From contig CAAGNL010000142.1 of assembly GCA_900771305.1 (NCBI GenBank), positions 1 through 6,177 on the forward strand: DNA of 6,177 nt, read 5' to 3'. The notes under the pieces were generated by a model. It saw only the letters and a list, made by a program, of their open reading frames with translations, did no database searches and was not told the DNA's origin. Position 1 is the stretch's first letter; every line of letters starts with the position of its first letter. Below are positions 1 through 6,177 of this stretch, in pieces. A program made the position numbers and the translations under genes. This DNA is from Kiritimatiellia bacterium. Its GTDB lineage: Bacteria; Verrucomicrobiota; Kiritimatiellia; RFP12; UBA1067.

Positions 1-1440
1 CTCGTCCAGCACCGCAACCGTCAACGATCCAAACCGGCATTCCGCATTGACGAAGAGATGCGAGCCGCTGAACCGGACGGGATGTGTCACCGCTTCGCCG
101 CGTCCGTCGGCGACGAGTCCAACGAAGCCGTCCCGCCGCAGCGACGCCACGCCGATCGACGCGTTGAAGTGCATGCCGTTCCGCCGCCAGCCCACCTCGG
201 GATCCTTCTGGTACGGCGTCGTCTCCGTCGCATCGCCGCGCATGCCCGTGTAGTAGAACCAGAGCCGTTCGTTCTGGATCACGCAGATTCCGCCCATCGG
301 CGAGAGATACCCCGAATCCCATTTGCCAGTCCCCCAACGCGAGGAGGCGATGGCGGCCGTCCGGTCTGGACGCGTGAAATGCCAGCCGTCGCGCGAATAC
401 GCAAAATGGAGATCCGTGATCTTCGGCATCCCCGCCTCGACGTTGGAACCGTTGTCCTTCGGCCCCGGGTGGAGGATCTCGAACATCCCGACCATCAACG
501 ACTCGTAGGCGACGGCATCGACGTTGTAGAGCTGCGGCGTCCGCCCCGCCACGGCGGGATCGGGGAGGTCCAGGGCATCCGTCGCCAGCCAGGGATGCGG
601 TGCGGGCAAACCCTGGTATTCCGGCGGAGCCTTCTTGCCGGAGAAGTTCCAGCGTGCCTCGGGACCGCCGAAGTCGCGCGACTCCCAGTAGGACCGGTTG
701 CGCCCGCCACCGCCCGGGCCACCTCCGCGGAGCGAATACACCCACTTTCCGCGGAACGGATTGTAGAAGAAAGTCGTCCGGTCACCGCTCTGGCCCGCCA
801 GACCGAGGAAATTCCAATGCGTGCCGTCGGTCGAGGAGTAGAGTCGGTTGTCCGTCGTTCCACCCGCCACCGACACCATCAGTCTCCAGTTCTCGTATGG
901 CCTGTCGGACGCATAGTCGGGGAAGACGTTCCAGCTGTCCAGGAGCGCGTCCGTCAGAACCCGGTTGGTGCCCTTCACGATGCCACAGTCGGGACGCGTC
1001 CAGGTAACACCGTCCTTCGACTCGGCATAGCAGAGGTTCTTCATCCACCCCGCCTCGTACCAGAGACGGAACACCTTCTTCACCGGATCCCACCAGAGGC
1101 CACCGCTCGTCGCCGCGCAGACGGGCGCGAAGCGATGCGGGCGCGCAACATCCTCTTCAAGCTCGAGTGGCGTCTCCGGCCACAGGACCGGTCCGTCGAA
1201 CATCTTCACGGGGTGGTTGTAGACGCGCGTCAGGCCTTTCGTCTCGTCCAGCAGATAGTCGTCGACGAACAACTGCCGTCCGACGTCGATTGGAATCACG
1301 GCCGGACGGTCCACCAGATACGGCGGCGGATTCGTCGGCATCGGGGTATTTCGTTCCAGCTTGGGCGGCCACGTTTCCGCAAAGCCCGCCACCACGGTAC
1401 AAATTGACACCGTGGCCAGAGAGAAAATCGATTGACGCAT
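1..1440 (-). CDS. Secreted beta-propeller protein, sialidase/GH32/GH43-like (partial, C-terminus missing)
   Basis: An open frame of 480 codons runs from an ATG at 1440 through the left edge without a stop, so the C-terminus is missing. Residues 1-21 form a signal peptide (MRQSIFSLATVSICTVVAGFA), so the product is probably exported. A conserved-looking entry motif, QLFVDDYLLD, lies at residues 57-66. Three Asp-box-like repeats are visible: SKDGVTW (141-147), SSTDGTHW (202-209) and SRDGWHF (349-355), with FYYTG near 395-399. This pattern of S-x-D-G-x-x-W turns fits a five- or six-bladed beta-propeller like those of sialidases and GH32/GH43/GH130 enzymes. The end (LFVNAECRFGSLTVAVLDE, about 462-480) looks like the start of a C-terminal beta-sandwich, so perhaps 50-70 residues are cut off. 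A glycine-rich stretch, GGGPGGGG, lies at 239-246. A second ATG at 1443 is directly adjacent; 1440 is preferred because AGGA is then 5 nt upstream rather than 2. Similar proteins are common, mostly as hypotheticals, in Planctomycetota and Verrucomicrobiota. Substrate and even hydrolase activity are unproven. The two hydrolase genes upstream suggest a role in glycan breakdown. Confidence 0.5.
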   Translation of the reverse strand, partial: MRQSIFSLATVSICTVVAGFAETWPPKLERNTPMPTNPPPYLVDRPAVIPIDVGRQLFVDDYLLDETKGLTRVYNHPVKMFDGPVLWPETPLELEEDVARPHRFAPVCAATSGGLWWDPVKKVFRLWYEAGWMKNLCYAESKDGVTWTRPDCGIVKGTNRVLTDALLDSWNVFPDYASDRPYENWRLMVSVAGGTTDNRLYSSTDGTHWNFLGLAGQSGDRTTFFYNPFRGKWVYSLRGGGPGGGGRNRSYWESRDFGGPEARWNFSGKKAPPEYQGLPAPHPWLATDALDLPDPAVAGRTPQLYNVDAVAYESLMVGMFEILHPGPKDNGSNVEAGMPKITDLHFAYSRDGWHFTRPDRTAAIASSRWGTGKWDSGYLSPMGGICVIQNERLWFYYTGMRGDATETTPYQKDPEVGWRRNGMHFNASIGVASLRRDGFVGLVADGRGEAVTHPVRFSGSHLFVNAECRFGSLTVAVLDE

Positions 1441-1445
1441 CATCT

Positions 1446-1450
1446 TCCTT
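1446..1450 (-). promoter_or_regulatory. Ribosome binding site of the propeller gene
   Basis: On the minus strand AAGGA precedes a tandem ATGATG. Measured from AGGA, the spacing is 2 nt to the first ATG (1443) and 5 nt to the second (1440), which favours the second as start. A weaker GAAGG lies about 10 nt further upstream and could serve the first ATG. The choice changes the protein by only one methionine. Confidence 0.5.
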
Positions 1451-1554
1451 GACCTTCGCTTTTGAACCCAAATTGCACACAACACGGTCCGGCACGCAAG
1501 TACTGTTCGGTCCGCAAATCAGCCGATTTCCACTCCGCCTCGTTCTTCCCGCGT

Positions 1555-3540
1555 TCAGCGGATTTCGAAGACGGCCGACTCGTTCGGTTCAAGACGGATC
1601 GAATCAGCCGTCACGGCGCCGCGCCAGACCGTGCCGAGCGAACCGGAGATCTTGATCGTGTCGGTCAGCGCGACCGGCGAGTAGTTGACGGCCACGACGA
1701 TCGTACGGCTGTCCCCCGTTGGATGCTCCGTGACGCCAAGGAGCGGATTCGTGCGCGTGACCTTGCGGACCACCCCGGCGACTTTCGCCGCATGGGCGTA
1801 CACCGGCCAAGCATCCAACGGGGCCGCCCGCTCGATCGCCGCGTTGAAGTAGACGACCTTGCCCTTCCCGAGCGTGTTGACGGACAACATCGGGTTGCCG
1901 GACCCGTCCTTTGCGACGACCTGGGCCGTTTCCGCCGTCAGAATGCGCCGATAGGGTTCCCACACGCTGAATTCATGTCCACCGATCTTGACGACCGCCG
2001 TGTTCTGGGACCGGTAGTGGTTCTCGGTCTTGACGCCGGCCGTCTCGCGCAGACCGGAAAGAACAGCCCCCGACCCCAGCGTCACCAGCACCGTCGCACC
2101 CGCCTTCGCCTTCTCCACCACACGCTCGAACGCGGCGCGCGTATAGGTCTCGTACCCCGTTCCGGAAGGCAGTATGTAGAATTTCGCCTCGGGGAGAGGA
2201 TCCTCCGCCCGGGCGTAGCGGATGTCGAAGCCGGCCTTGCGCGCCAGCAGCCATGCCCCCTGGGCCACCGGCCAGCAGTCCTCACGCTCCGTCACCACGA
2301 CAACGGCGTCCACCTGGCGGGCGGGAAGCCTCTTGAACGGCAGCGTCTTCAGGAAGGCGGCAAAGTCCTTCAGAACGAGCGCCGTCGGCTTCGGCTGTCC
2401 ATTGTCCTTGAAGAGCCCCAGCTCGCGTTCGATCGCCGTCCAGTCATACGGTGCAAAGGCCAGCTTGTTCTGGTCATACGCGCACCACCAGCAATAGCCC
2501 GGCAGACCCGCCGCCCAGCAGCTGTAGAGCGCCATGCGCATCGACGCGGCGGCGCGTTCCTCCGAAACGATGCCGGGGCCCATCGACCCCGCCTCTTCGA
2601 CGAAGCAGGTGCGCCCCGCCAGATCAGCATACATCGTCGACTCGCAGGCTGCGTGGCAGCCATTGCGGATCGTGTCGAACGGCTCTGTGTTGCAGTTCGG
2701 CGTCCAGAGCGGATAGGGATGCGTCGTCAGGATGTCCATCAGCTCGCCCTGCTGGCGCATGTTCGCCTGGGCGTTCGTCGTCTTCAGCGAGTGCATGCCG
2801 CTCACGACGGGACGCGTCGGATCCGCCAGGCGGATCTCGGACGAGACCTGGTGCATCCAGCACCAGAACTCCGCCGCAGAGGCCCCGCCCATGCAGTTGC
2901 ACTCGTTGCCGAGGTCCCAGGCCGCGATTGCGGGATGGTCCTTCAACGCGCTGACGAAGTACCGCACGAAGCGAACCTGCCACATGACCGCTTCGGCGTC
3001 CGTCAACACGTTCTTGCGCTCCAGCGCCGGTGGCACGAAAAGGCGTCCGCTCATCCAGCCTGTCACCAGCCCGACGACGAGCTTGATGCCCCTTTTCTCC
3101 GCCGCGTCGCACAGGAAACGGAAGCGTGCGATCATCACATCGTCCACGGCAGCCTCGTTCTTCAGCGGACCACCCGCCTGCGCGAACCCGCGGAAGGATC
3201 CACCCCCGCCGAATTCCCCGGTCAACGGCTGGAAATCCGGCCACAGCGGAAACACGCGCAGCACCGTCATGCCGCAGGACGCGAGGTCGTCCAGGTCCCG
3301 CTCGACCTGCTTCCCGTCCCAGTTCCGCCACATGTACATGCCCGCATGGCTCGCCCAGTAGTTGCAGCCGACGAAGAACCCTCCCTCGTCGAACACCGCG
3401 CTCTTCGGCGCGTCGCCCCTGCTGCCGAGCTTCACCTTGTCGGTGCGCGGCGCCAGCGTCGAGTCGCCAATCGGGACAATGTTTGCGGCGAACGTGGACA
3501 CCGCACATGCGAGCGAGAACAGGAGAACGGGAAGTTTCAT
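1555..3540 (-). CDS. Secreted GH5-like glycoside hydrolase (clan GH-A) with GH42-type C-terminal domains
   Basis: This is a complete 661-residue protein, probably a secreted retaining beta-glycosidase or endo-glycanase resembling mannanases and cellulases of family GH5. Residues 1-19 are a signal peptide (MKLPVLLFSLACAVSTFAA). The TIM barrel spans about 48-400: WDLGNE (208-213) carries the acid/base E213 at the end of strand 4, HPYP is at 274-277, and FVEEAG (313-318) carries the nucleophile, most likely E316. The roughly 103-residue spacing is normal for clan GH-A. Aromatic residues at 351-352 (WW) fit strand 8. Residues about 410-595 resemble the glutamine-amidotransferase-like trimerisation domain of GH42 beta-galactosidases (for example FYILPSG at 454-460 and ATVLVTLGSGA at 482-492), and about 600-661 a small beta-sandwich like GH42 domain C. 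The mature protein has 14 cysteines, two of them flanking the acid/base (ECNC, 213-216). The frame is open further, to 3612, but the start at 3540 has the signal peptide immediately after it and GAGG 9 nt upstream. The class (GH-A) is confident; family and substrate are not. Confidence 0.5.
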   Translation of the reverse strand: MKLPVLLFSLACAVSTFAANIVPIGDSTLAPRTDKVKLGSRGDAPKSAVFDEGGFFVGCNYWASHAGMYMWRNWDGKQVERDLDDLASCGMTVLRVFPLWPDFQPLTGEFGGGGSFRGFAQAGGPLKNEAAVDDVMIARFRFLCDAAEKRGIKLVVGLVTGWMSGRLFVPPALERKNVLTDAEAVMWQVRFVRYFVSALKDHPAIAAWDLGNECNCMGGASAAEFWCWMHQVSSEIRLADPTRPVVSGMHSLKTTNAQANMRQQGELMDILTTHPYPLWTPNCNTEPFDTIRNGCHAACESTMYADLAGRTCFVEEAGSMGPGIVSEERAAASMRMALYSCWAAGLPGYCWWCAYDQNKLAFAPYDWTAIERELGLFKDNGQPKPTALVLKDFAAFLKTLPFKRLPARQVDAVVVVTEREDCWPVAQGAWLLARKAGFDIRYARAEDPLPEAKFYILPSGTGYETYTRAAFERVVEKAKAGATVLVTLGSGAVLSGLRETAGVKTENHYRSQNTAVVKIGGHEFSVWEPYRRILTAETAQVVAKDGSGNPMLSVNTLGKGKVVYFNAAIERAAPLDAWPVYAHAAKVAGVVRKVTRTNPLLGVTEHPTGDSRTIVVAVNYSPVALTDTIKISGSLGTVWRGAVTADSIRLEPNESAVFEIR

Positions 3541-3548
3541 CGTCAGGG

Positions 3549-3554
3549 ACCTCT
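3549..3554 (-). promoter_or_regulatory. Ribosome binding site that fixes the start of the GH5-like gene
   Basis: AGAGGT on the minus strand (core GAGG at 3550-3553) lies 9 nt before the ATG at 3540. The frame is open upstream to an ATG at 3612, but the extra 24 residues are not signal-like and lead directly into a typical signal peptide starting at 3540. The ribosome binding site and signal peptide together decide the start. Confidence 0.5.
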
Positions 3555-3581
3555 TTGATTTTTGAAAGCAACAACTGGAAC

Positions 3582-3605
3582 AATTTACCACAGAAAAAAT
3601 GTCAA
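3582..3605 (-). promoter_or_regulatory. Possible promoter before the GH5-like gene
   Basis: On the minus strand a perfect -35-type hexamer TTGACA (3605-3600) is followed by six T and then TAAATT (3587-3582), in an AT-richer patch of an otherwise GC-rich window, 42-65 nt upstream of the start codon. The spacing between the two hexamers is only 12 nt, too short for a standard sigma-70 promoter. At the standard 17-nt spacing the hexamer would be TGTTCC, a poor match. The location, after a hairpin that ends the previous gene, fits a promoter, but the -10 element is not convincing. Confidence 0.5.
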
Positions 3606-3627
3606 CGACCACACCTCCACGCGCGTA

Positions 3628-3648
3628 GACGCGACGGCCCGTCGCGTC
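3628..3648 (-). terminator. Perfect GC-rich hairpin after the first hydrolase gene (possible terminator or 3' stabiliser)
   Basis: The 21-nt segment is an exact inverted repeat: a 9-bp stem GACGCGACG/CGTCGCGTC with a 3-nt loop. It lies 12 nt beyond the stop codon (3661-3663) of the upstream hydrolase gene on the minus strand. There is no adjacent T-run; six T appear only about 28 nt later (3599-3594). It is therefore not a canonical intrinsic terminator. It could be a U-tract-independent terminator, an mRNA 3' stabilising stem, or an element between two cistrons of one transcript. Confidence 0.5.
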
Positions 3649-3660
3649 CGCGGCTTCGGA

Positions 3661-5328
3661 TCATTGGCGGACATTGCCCCATTTGTCGACGGACTTGACC
3701 GCATAGCGCGACGCGTCCGCGTCGACGGGCAGACTTGTCGCCACCGTCGAGGCAATCTGCCTCCCGTCCTTGTAGACACGGTAATAGCAATGCTCCTGAT
3801 CCTCGTTCGCCGCCCACCCGAGACGCCCGTTGATCACGCGGATCTTCGTGATGGCGGAGGGAACCCGATCCCGATAGTCGGTCGTCAGGAAAAGCATCGC
3901 CCGCGCGGGGATGTAGACCTTGACCACGCCCTTCTCCGCGGCAACAGTTCCCCGCGGCGGCTGGAGATCGTTGAACGCGTTGTACGGCGGTTTCGCCGAA
4001 TCATACTCGTAGACCCGCAGCGGCTGCGTGAGCGGATGCGGAATGACAAGCTCGACCGTCTTCGCCTCGCCCCAGTTGACGACCGCGAAGGACGCCGACC
4101 CGTCGGGGTTCGTCACGCCGCCCGCCCGCAGCATCTGGTCGGACGTCGTCCAGGGCAGCACCCGCGCCCCTTTCCGAAAGAGCTTCATCAGATAGCCCAT
4201 CGTATAGAGATCGGGATAGGACGAGTAGTCGCGTTCCTCGTCGCACCAGCGGAAGAGGCCGTTCTTGTTGTAGCGCACATCCAGCCCATACCCCGAGAAC
4301 CGCGCCACCTCATAGCGGCCTTTCTCCGCCGGCGTGTCGCCGTCTTCACGGAGGAAGGGATCCGGATAGTCCACCATCGTCCAGGAGACGGCCGAGACCG
4401 CCCCCGCGTTCAACGCCGCAAGTCCCATCTCCGCACGGGAAATCGCCGCGCCGCGGGCGAACGGTCCATCGGGATGGCGGAAACCGTCATGCGCGTCATC
4501 GCGCATCGTGCCCTTGTGGTAGGGCGTGTTCCTGCCCGTGAACCCGAACTCGCCCAGCGACAGTCGCTTTTCCTTCCGCAGGCATTTGCTGACGAGATTG
4601 GTGAGGGCCGTGGAGAGTTCCTGGTAGAGCGCCAGGTCGCCCGGCACGTGCAGCCGGTCGTAGTAGTGCCAGCAGTAGACCTCTGTCTGCTCGTTGATGT
4701 TCGTGATCGCCCAGTCGACGTCCTGCATGCGGGTAAAGCCGGACGAGTCGGGCGTCTGGAGACCGACGTCGAGCCCCTTGGCCGCAAAGGCGCGCTGCAT
4801 CGCGCGGTTGAGTTCAGCATACTTGTCCCAGTGCTGGGAGAACCAGGCATAGGTCGGCCCCACGGACAGTTCGTTGGAGAGGCAGTAGTAGCGCAGCTTC
4901 GTGCACTTCCGCTTGTTGATGAGATAGTCGAGACGGTCGGCAACTCGCTCGCAGTAGTCCTCGACGTCGAAACCCTCCGTGATCACCGGCATGCGCCCCG
5001 GCACGACGTAGAGCGTCGTGCCCGCACCGCGGAAGGTCATGTCGTAGTAGTCCGCGAAGTGGTCCATCGCCTCCTGCGTCCAGTCGGCGAATCCCGCGAA
5101 CACGCGCGAATAGGTCGGCGAAATCTCACGGAACGTCTTCAGCACGCGCTGGTCGCGGAACTCCTCCGACATCATCGGCAACATCGTCGCTTCCGAGTTG
5201 TGGAAACCGAATCCGCCCCACAGCCACCGCTGCGCCGGCTTCGAGAACTCGATGCGGCTCGTCGCCGCCCCAGCTGCAAGCGACAGAATCGCAAAGACAG
5301 ACAGAACGTATTTTCCCCAATACCTCAT
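3661..5328 (-). CDS. Secreted clan GH-A glycoside hydrolase, family unassigned, with C-terminal FN3-like domain
   Basis: This is a complete 555-residue protein, probably an exported retaining glycoside hydrolase. Residues 1-22 form a signal peptide (MRYWGKYVLSVFAILSLAAGAA), with likely cleavage near residue 21 or 22. A TIM barrel covers about 33-390: LSNE (150-153) gives the acid/base E153 on strand 4, VYCWHYYD (217-224) fits strand 6, SLGEFG (257-262) gives the nucleophile E260 on strand 7, and VSWTMVD (314-320) fits strand 8. The spacing of 107 residues between the glutamates is normal for clan GH-A. A beta-sandwich at about 395-487 resembles the barrel-associated domain of GH30/GH39-type enzymes. 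A fibronectin III-like module follows at about 488-555 (YYRVYKDGRQIAS at 515-527, YAVKSVDKWGN at 542-552). I cannot place it in a numbered family; GH39, GH30, GH79 or an unlisted GH-A family are possible. The start is secure: a stop codon (TGA) immediately precedes the ATG, and AGGAGG is close upstream. It lies 120 bp before the GH5-like gene, on the same strand, suggesting a shared substrate. Confidence 0.5.
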   Translation of the reverse strand: MRYWGKYVLSVFAILSLAAGAATSRIEFSKPAQRWLWGGFGFHNSEATMLPMMSEEFRDQRVLKTFREISPTYSRVFAGFADWTQEAMDHFADYYDMTFRGAGTTLYVVPGRMPVITEGFDVEDYCERVADRLDYLINKRKCTKLRYYCLSNELSVGPTYAWFSQHWDKYAELNRAMQRAFAAKGLDVGLQTPDSSGFTRMQDVDWAITNINEQTEVYCWHYYDRLHVPGDLALYQELSTALTNLVSKCLRKEKRLSLGEFGFTGRNTPYHKGTMRDDAHDGFRHPDGPFARGAAISRAEMGLAALNAGAVSAVSWTMVDYPDPFLREDGDTPAEKGRYEVARFSGYGLDVRYNKNGLFRWCDEERDYSSYPDLYTMGYLMKLFRKGARVLPWTTSDQMLRAGGVTNPDGSASFAVVNWGEAKTVELVIPHPLTQPLRVYEYDSAKPPYNAFNDLQPPRGTVAAEKGVVKVYIPARAMLFLTTDYRDRVPSAITKIRVINGRLGWAANEDQEHCYYRVYKDGRQIASTVATSLPVDADASRYAVKSVDKWGNVRQ

Positions 5329-5332
5329 TCAA

Positions 5333-5338
5333 CCTCCT
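5333..5338 (-). promoter_or_regulatory. Strong ribosome binding site of the unassigned GH-A gene
   Basis: A full AGGAGG on the minus strand lies 4 nt before the ATG at 5328, a short spacing. The intervening bases contain the in-frame TGA that closes the upstream frame, so no longer start is possible and no alternative start lies nearby within the signal peptide. A TTG at 5332 opens another frame but gives no plausible protein. Confidence 0.5.
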
Positions 5339-5364
5339 AACTTCATTTCATCGGTCGACCGTGA

Positions 5365-6177
5365 TCACTCGCGGCAGAGTTCGATGTTGTCCTTGTAGTA
5401 GGCGAAGCCGAGCTTCTCGATATCGGCGAGGCCCTCGGCGCGGAAGGTCACGTCGTACTTCCGGCCGTCGATCTGCGCCCGCGCCGCGCGTGCGAGCGCC
5501 TTCAGATCGTCGTCCGGGCCATCCGCCTTCTTCACCTCGATGATGAACGCCGGAAATCCGTCGACGAGCGGCTTCAGCGCGATGTCGAAGCGCCCTTCGC
5601 CCGATTCAATGTTGGAGAGCACGCGGAACTCGTCGCGGAGAACCGCGAGAAAGCCGAGCGTGAGCCCGTGGAAGAACCCCTCCGCCGCCGCATCGAAGTA
5701 GCTGACGCTCTCCAGAAGAAACGATGCGATGGCGGACTTGAGCGCCGGCATGTCGCGCATGACAAGCGCCCCGGCGATGTCACCCGTTCCAACGGACAGA
5801 CGGCTGTTGATCTTATCCAGAATGTCGTCGACGAAGACCTGGGCGATCTCATGGTTCGGAATCGCCACCTGACAACCGCCTTTCTGAATCGGCGAGGTCA
5901 CCTTCAGATAGCCGGACGACACAAGCAAGGCGTACAGAGACGACTTCCGCTTCAGAATGTCCTTGTAGGCCCCAAGGTCCTTCGCCATCGGCACCCAGGG
6001 CGTTTCGTCCCGGAGCAGCGCCTCCAGCGTCTTCACCATGTCGTGCGGCAGGTCGCGCACGATCTCCGTGATGATGTCGTTCGAACTCGTGTCGAGCCAG
6101 TAGGCGTCGGGCCTGCAGTTGCGGGCAAGGTACTGGAGGACGCTCCAGGGATTGTAGATCTCCGTGCCGCCGAAGTC
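5365..6177 (-). CDS. AAA-ATPase-like protein with PD-(D/E)XK nuclease domain (partial, C-terminal half)
   Basis: The frame is open from the right edge to a TGA at 5365-5367, giving 270 residues; the N-terminus with the expected P-loop ATPase domain is outside the window. The visible start (EIYNPWSVLQYL at residues 6-17 of the fragment, YWLDTSSNDII at 26-36) is a typical signature of the large AAA-ATPase-like family associated with the DUF1703/PD-(D/E)XK nuclease domain. The nuclease-like end shows GRFD (195-198, D198), FIIEVK (211-216, with E214 and K216), a QI..rKY motif (205+39 region, about 244-250) and a closing GFAYYKDNIEL segment (about 257-268). These are the order and spacing expected of a PD-(D/E)XK core. 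Full family members are about 500-580 residues, so roughly half is missing. A GTG at 6060 could be read as a start but falls in the middle of conserved sequence. The family is often present in many copies in anaerobes of Bacteroidota and Kiritimatiellota; its cellular role is not established. It ends 36 bp before the hydrolase gene and may be co-transcribed by proximity, without evident functional link. Confidence 0.5.
   Translation of the reverse strand, partial: DFGGTEIYNPWSVLQYLARNCRPDAYWLDTSSNDIITEIVRDLPHDMVKTLEALLRDETPWVPMAKDLGAYKDILKRKSSLYALLVSSGYLKVTSPIQKGGCQVAIPNHEIAQVFVDDILDKINSRLSVGTGDIAGALVMRDMPALKSAIASFLLESVSYFDAAAEGFFHGLTLGFLAVLRDEFRVLSNIESGEGRFDIALKPLVDGFPAFIIEVKKADGPDDDLKALARAARAQIDGRKYDVTFRAEGLADIEKLGFAYYKDNIELCRE

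Noticed and set aside
58..1407. A 449-codon plus-strand open frame antisense to the propeller gene
   Set aside because: It is a shadow frame; the minus strand encodes a continuous protein with a signal peptide and Asp-box-like motifs through to the left edge.
1157..1495. Short minus-strand open frame crossing the start of the propeller gene
   Set aside because: It is in another frame, shows no domain and no good ribosome binding site, and overlaps the propeller coding sequence.
1472..1499. Possible promoter TTGCGT - 16 nt - TGCAAT before the propeller gene on the minus strand
   Set aside because: It matches only 3 of 6 and 4 of 6 consensus bases, which is within chance expectation.
1485..1514. 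Direct repeat of CGGTCCG (1485-1491 and 1508-1514), spaced 23 bp, before the propeller gene
   Set aside because: Seven bases in GC-rich DNA can recur by chance; two copies alone do not support an operator.
1516..1529. Inverted repeat AAATC-AGCC-GATTT in the gap after the GH5-like gene
   Set aside because: The stem is only 5 bp and AT-rich, with no following T-run on the minus strand, so it is too weak to call a terminator.
1462..3558. A 698-codon plus-strand open frame antisense to the GH5-like gene
   Set aside because: It is rich in Arg, His and Pro, has no recognisable domain, and mirrors the GC-rich codon use of the minus-strand gene, whose signal peptide, catalytic motifs and ribosome binding site are clear.
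3562..5340. A 592-codon plus-strand open frame antisense to the unassigned GH-A gene
   Set aside because: It has the same Arg/Val/His-rich shadow composition, no domain, and covers a convincing minus-strand gene.
5352..5361. Ten-base palindrome CGGTCGACCG between the ATPase/nuclease and the first hydrolase
   Set aside because: It is a short palindrome with no loop and no T-run; there is no basis for calling it a terminator or binding site.

Overview
The window is a high-GC bacterial segment in which all four recognisable genes lie on the minus strand and cover almost the whole sequence. Read in the direction of transcription (right to left) they are: (1) the C-terminal half of an AAA-ATPase-like protein with a PD-(D/E)XK nuclease domain, running off the right edge; (2) a complete secreted clan GH-A glycoside hydrolase with a C-terminal fibronectin III-like domain; (3) a complete secreted GH5-like glycoside hydrolase with GH42-type accessory domains; (4) a secreted beta-propeller protein of the sialidase/GH32/GH43-like kind, running off the left edge. 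I re-translated gene 4 by hand, because it has no stop codon inside the window.

Organism: the combination of high GC, good Shine-Dalgarno sites, runs of secreted, poorly classified carbohydrate-active enzymes without SusC/SusD partners, and the ATPase/nuclease family suggests a polysaccharide-degrading anaerobe of the Verrucomicrobiota/Kiritimatiellota/Lentisphaerota/Planctomycetota group. This is inferred from family distribution; there is no marker gene to prove it.

Layout: 6177-5365 is the ATPase/nuclease. A 36-bp gap with a strong ribosome binding site leads into the first hydrolase (5328-3661). A 120-bp gap follows, with a perfect GC-rich hairpin just after that gene and then an AT-richer leader containing TTGACA. 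The GH5-like enzyme is 3540-1555. A 111-bp gap precedes the propeller gene (1440 to the left edge). No tRNA, rRNA, CRISPR array, insertion sequence or long repeat was seen.

How the genes may work together: genes 2-4 each begin with a signal peptide, so their products should act outside the cytoplasm. Two are retaining-type TIM-barrel hydrolases with both catalytic glutamates visible, and the third is a propeller of a fold common in glycan-active enzymes. Together they look like a small polysaccharide-degradation cluster of unknown substrate. The ATPase/nuclease gene is probably unrelated in function. I see no clear sign of a new kind of system; the most interesting material is the unusual domain and cysteine make-up of the GH5-like enzyme and the unassigned family of the first hydrolase.
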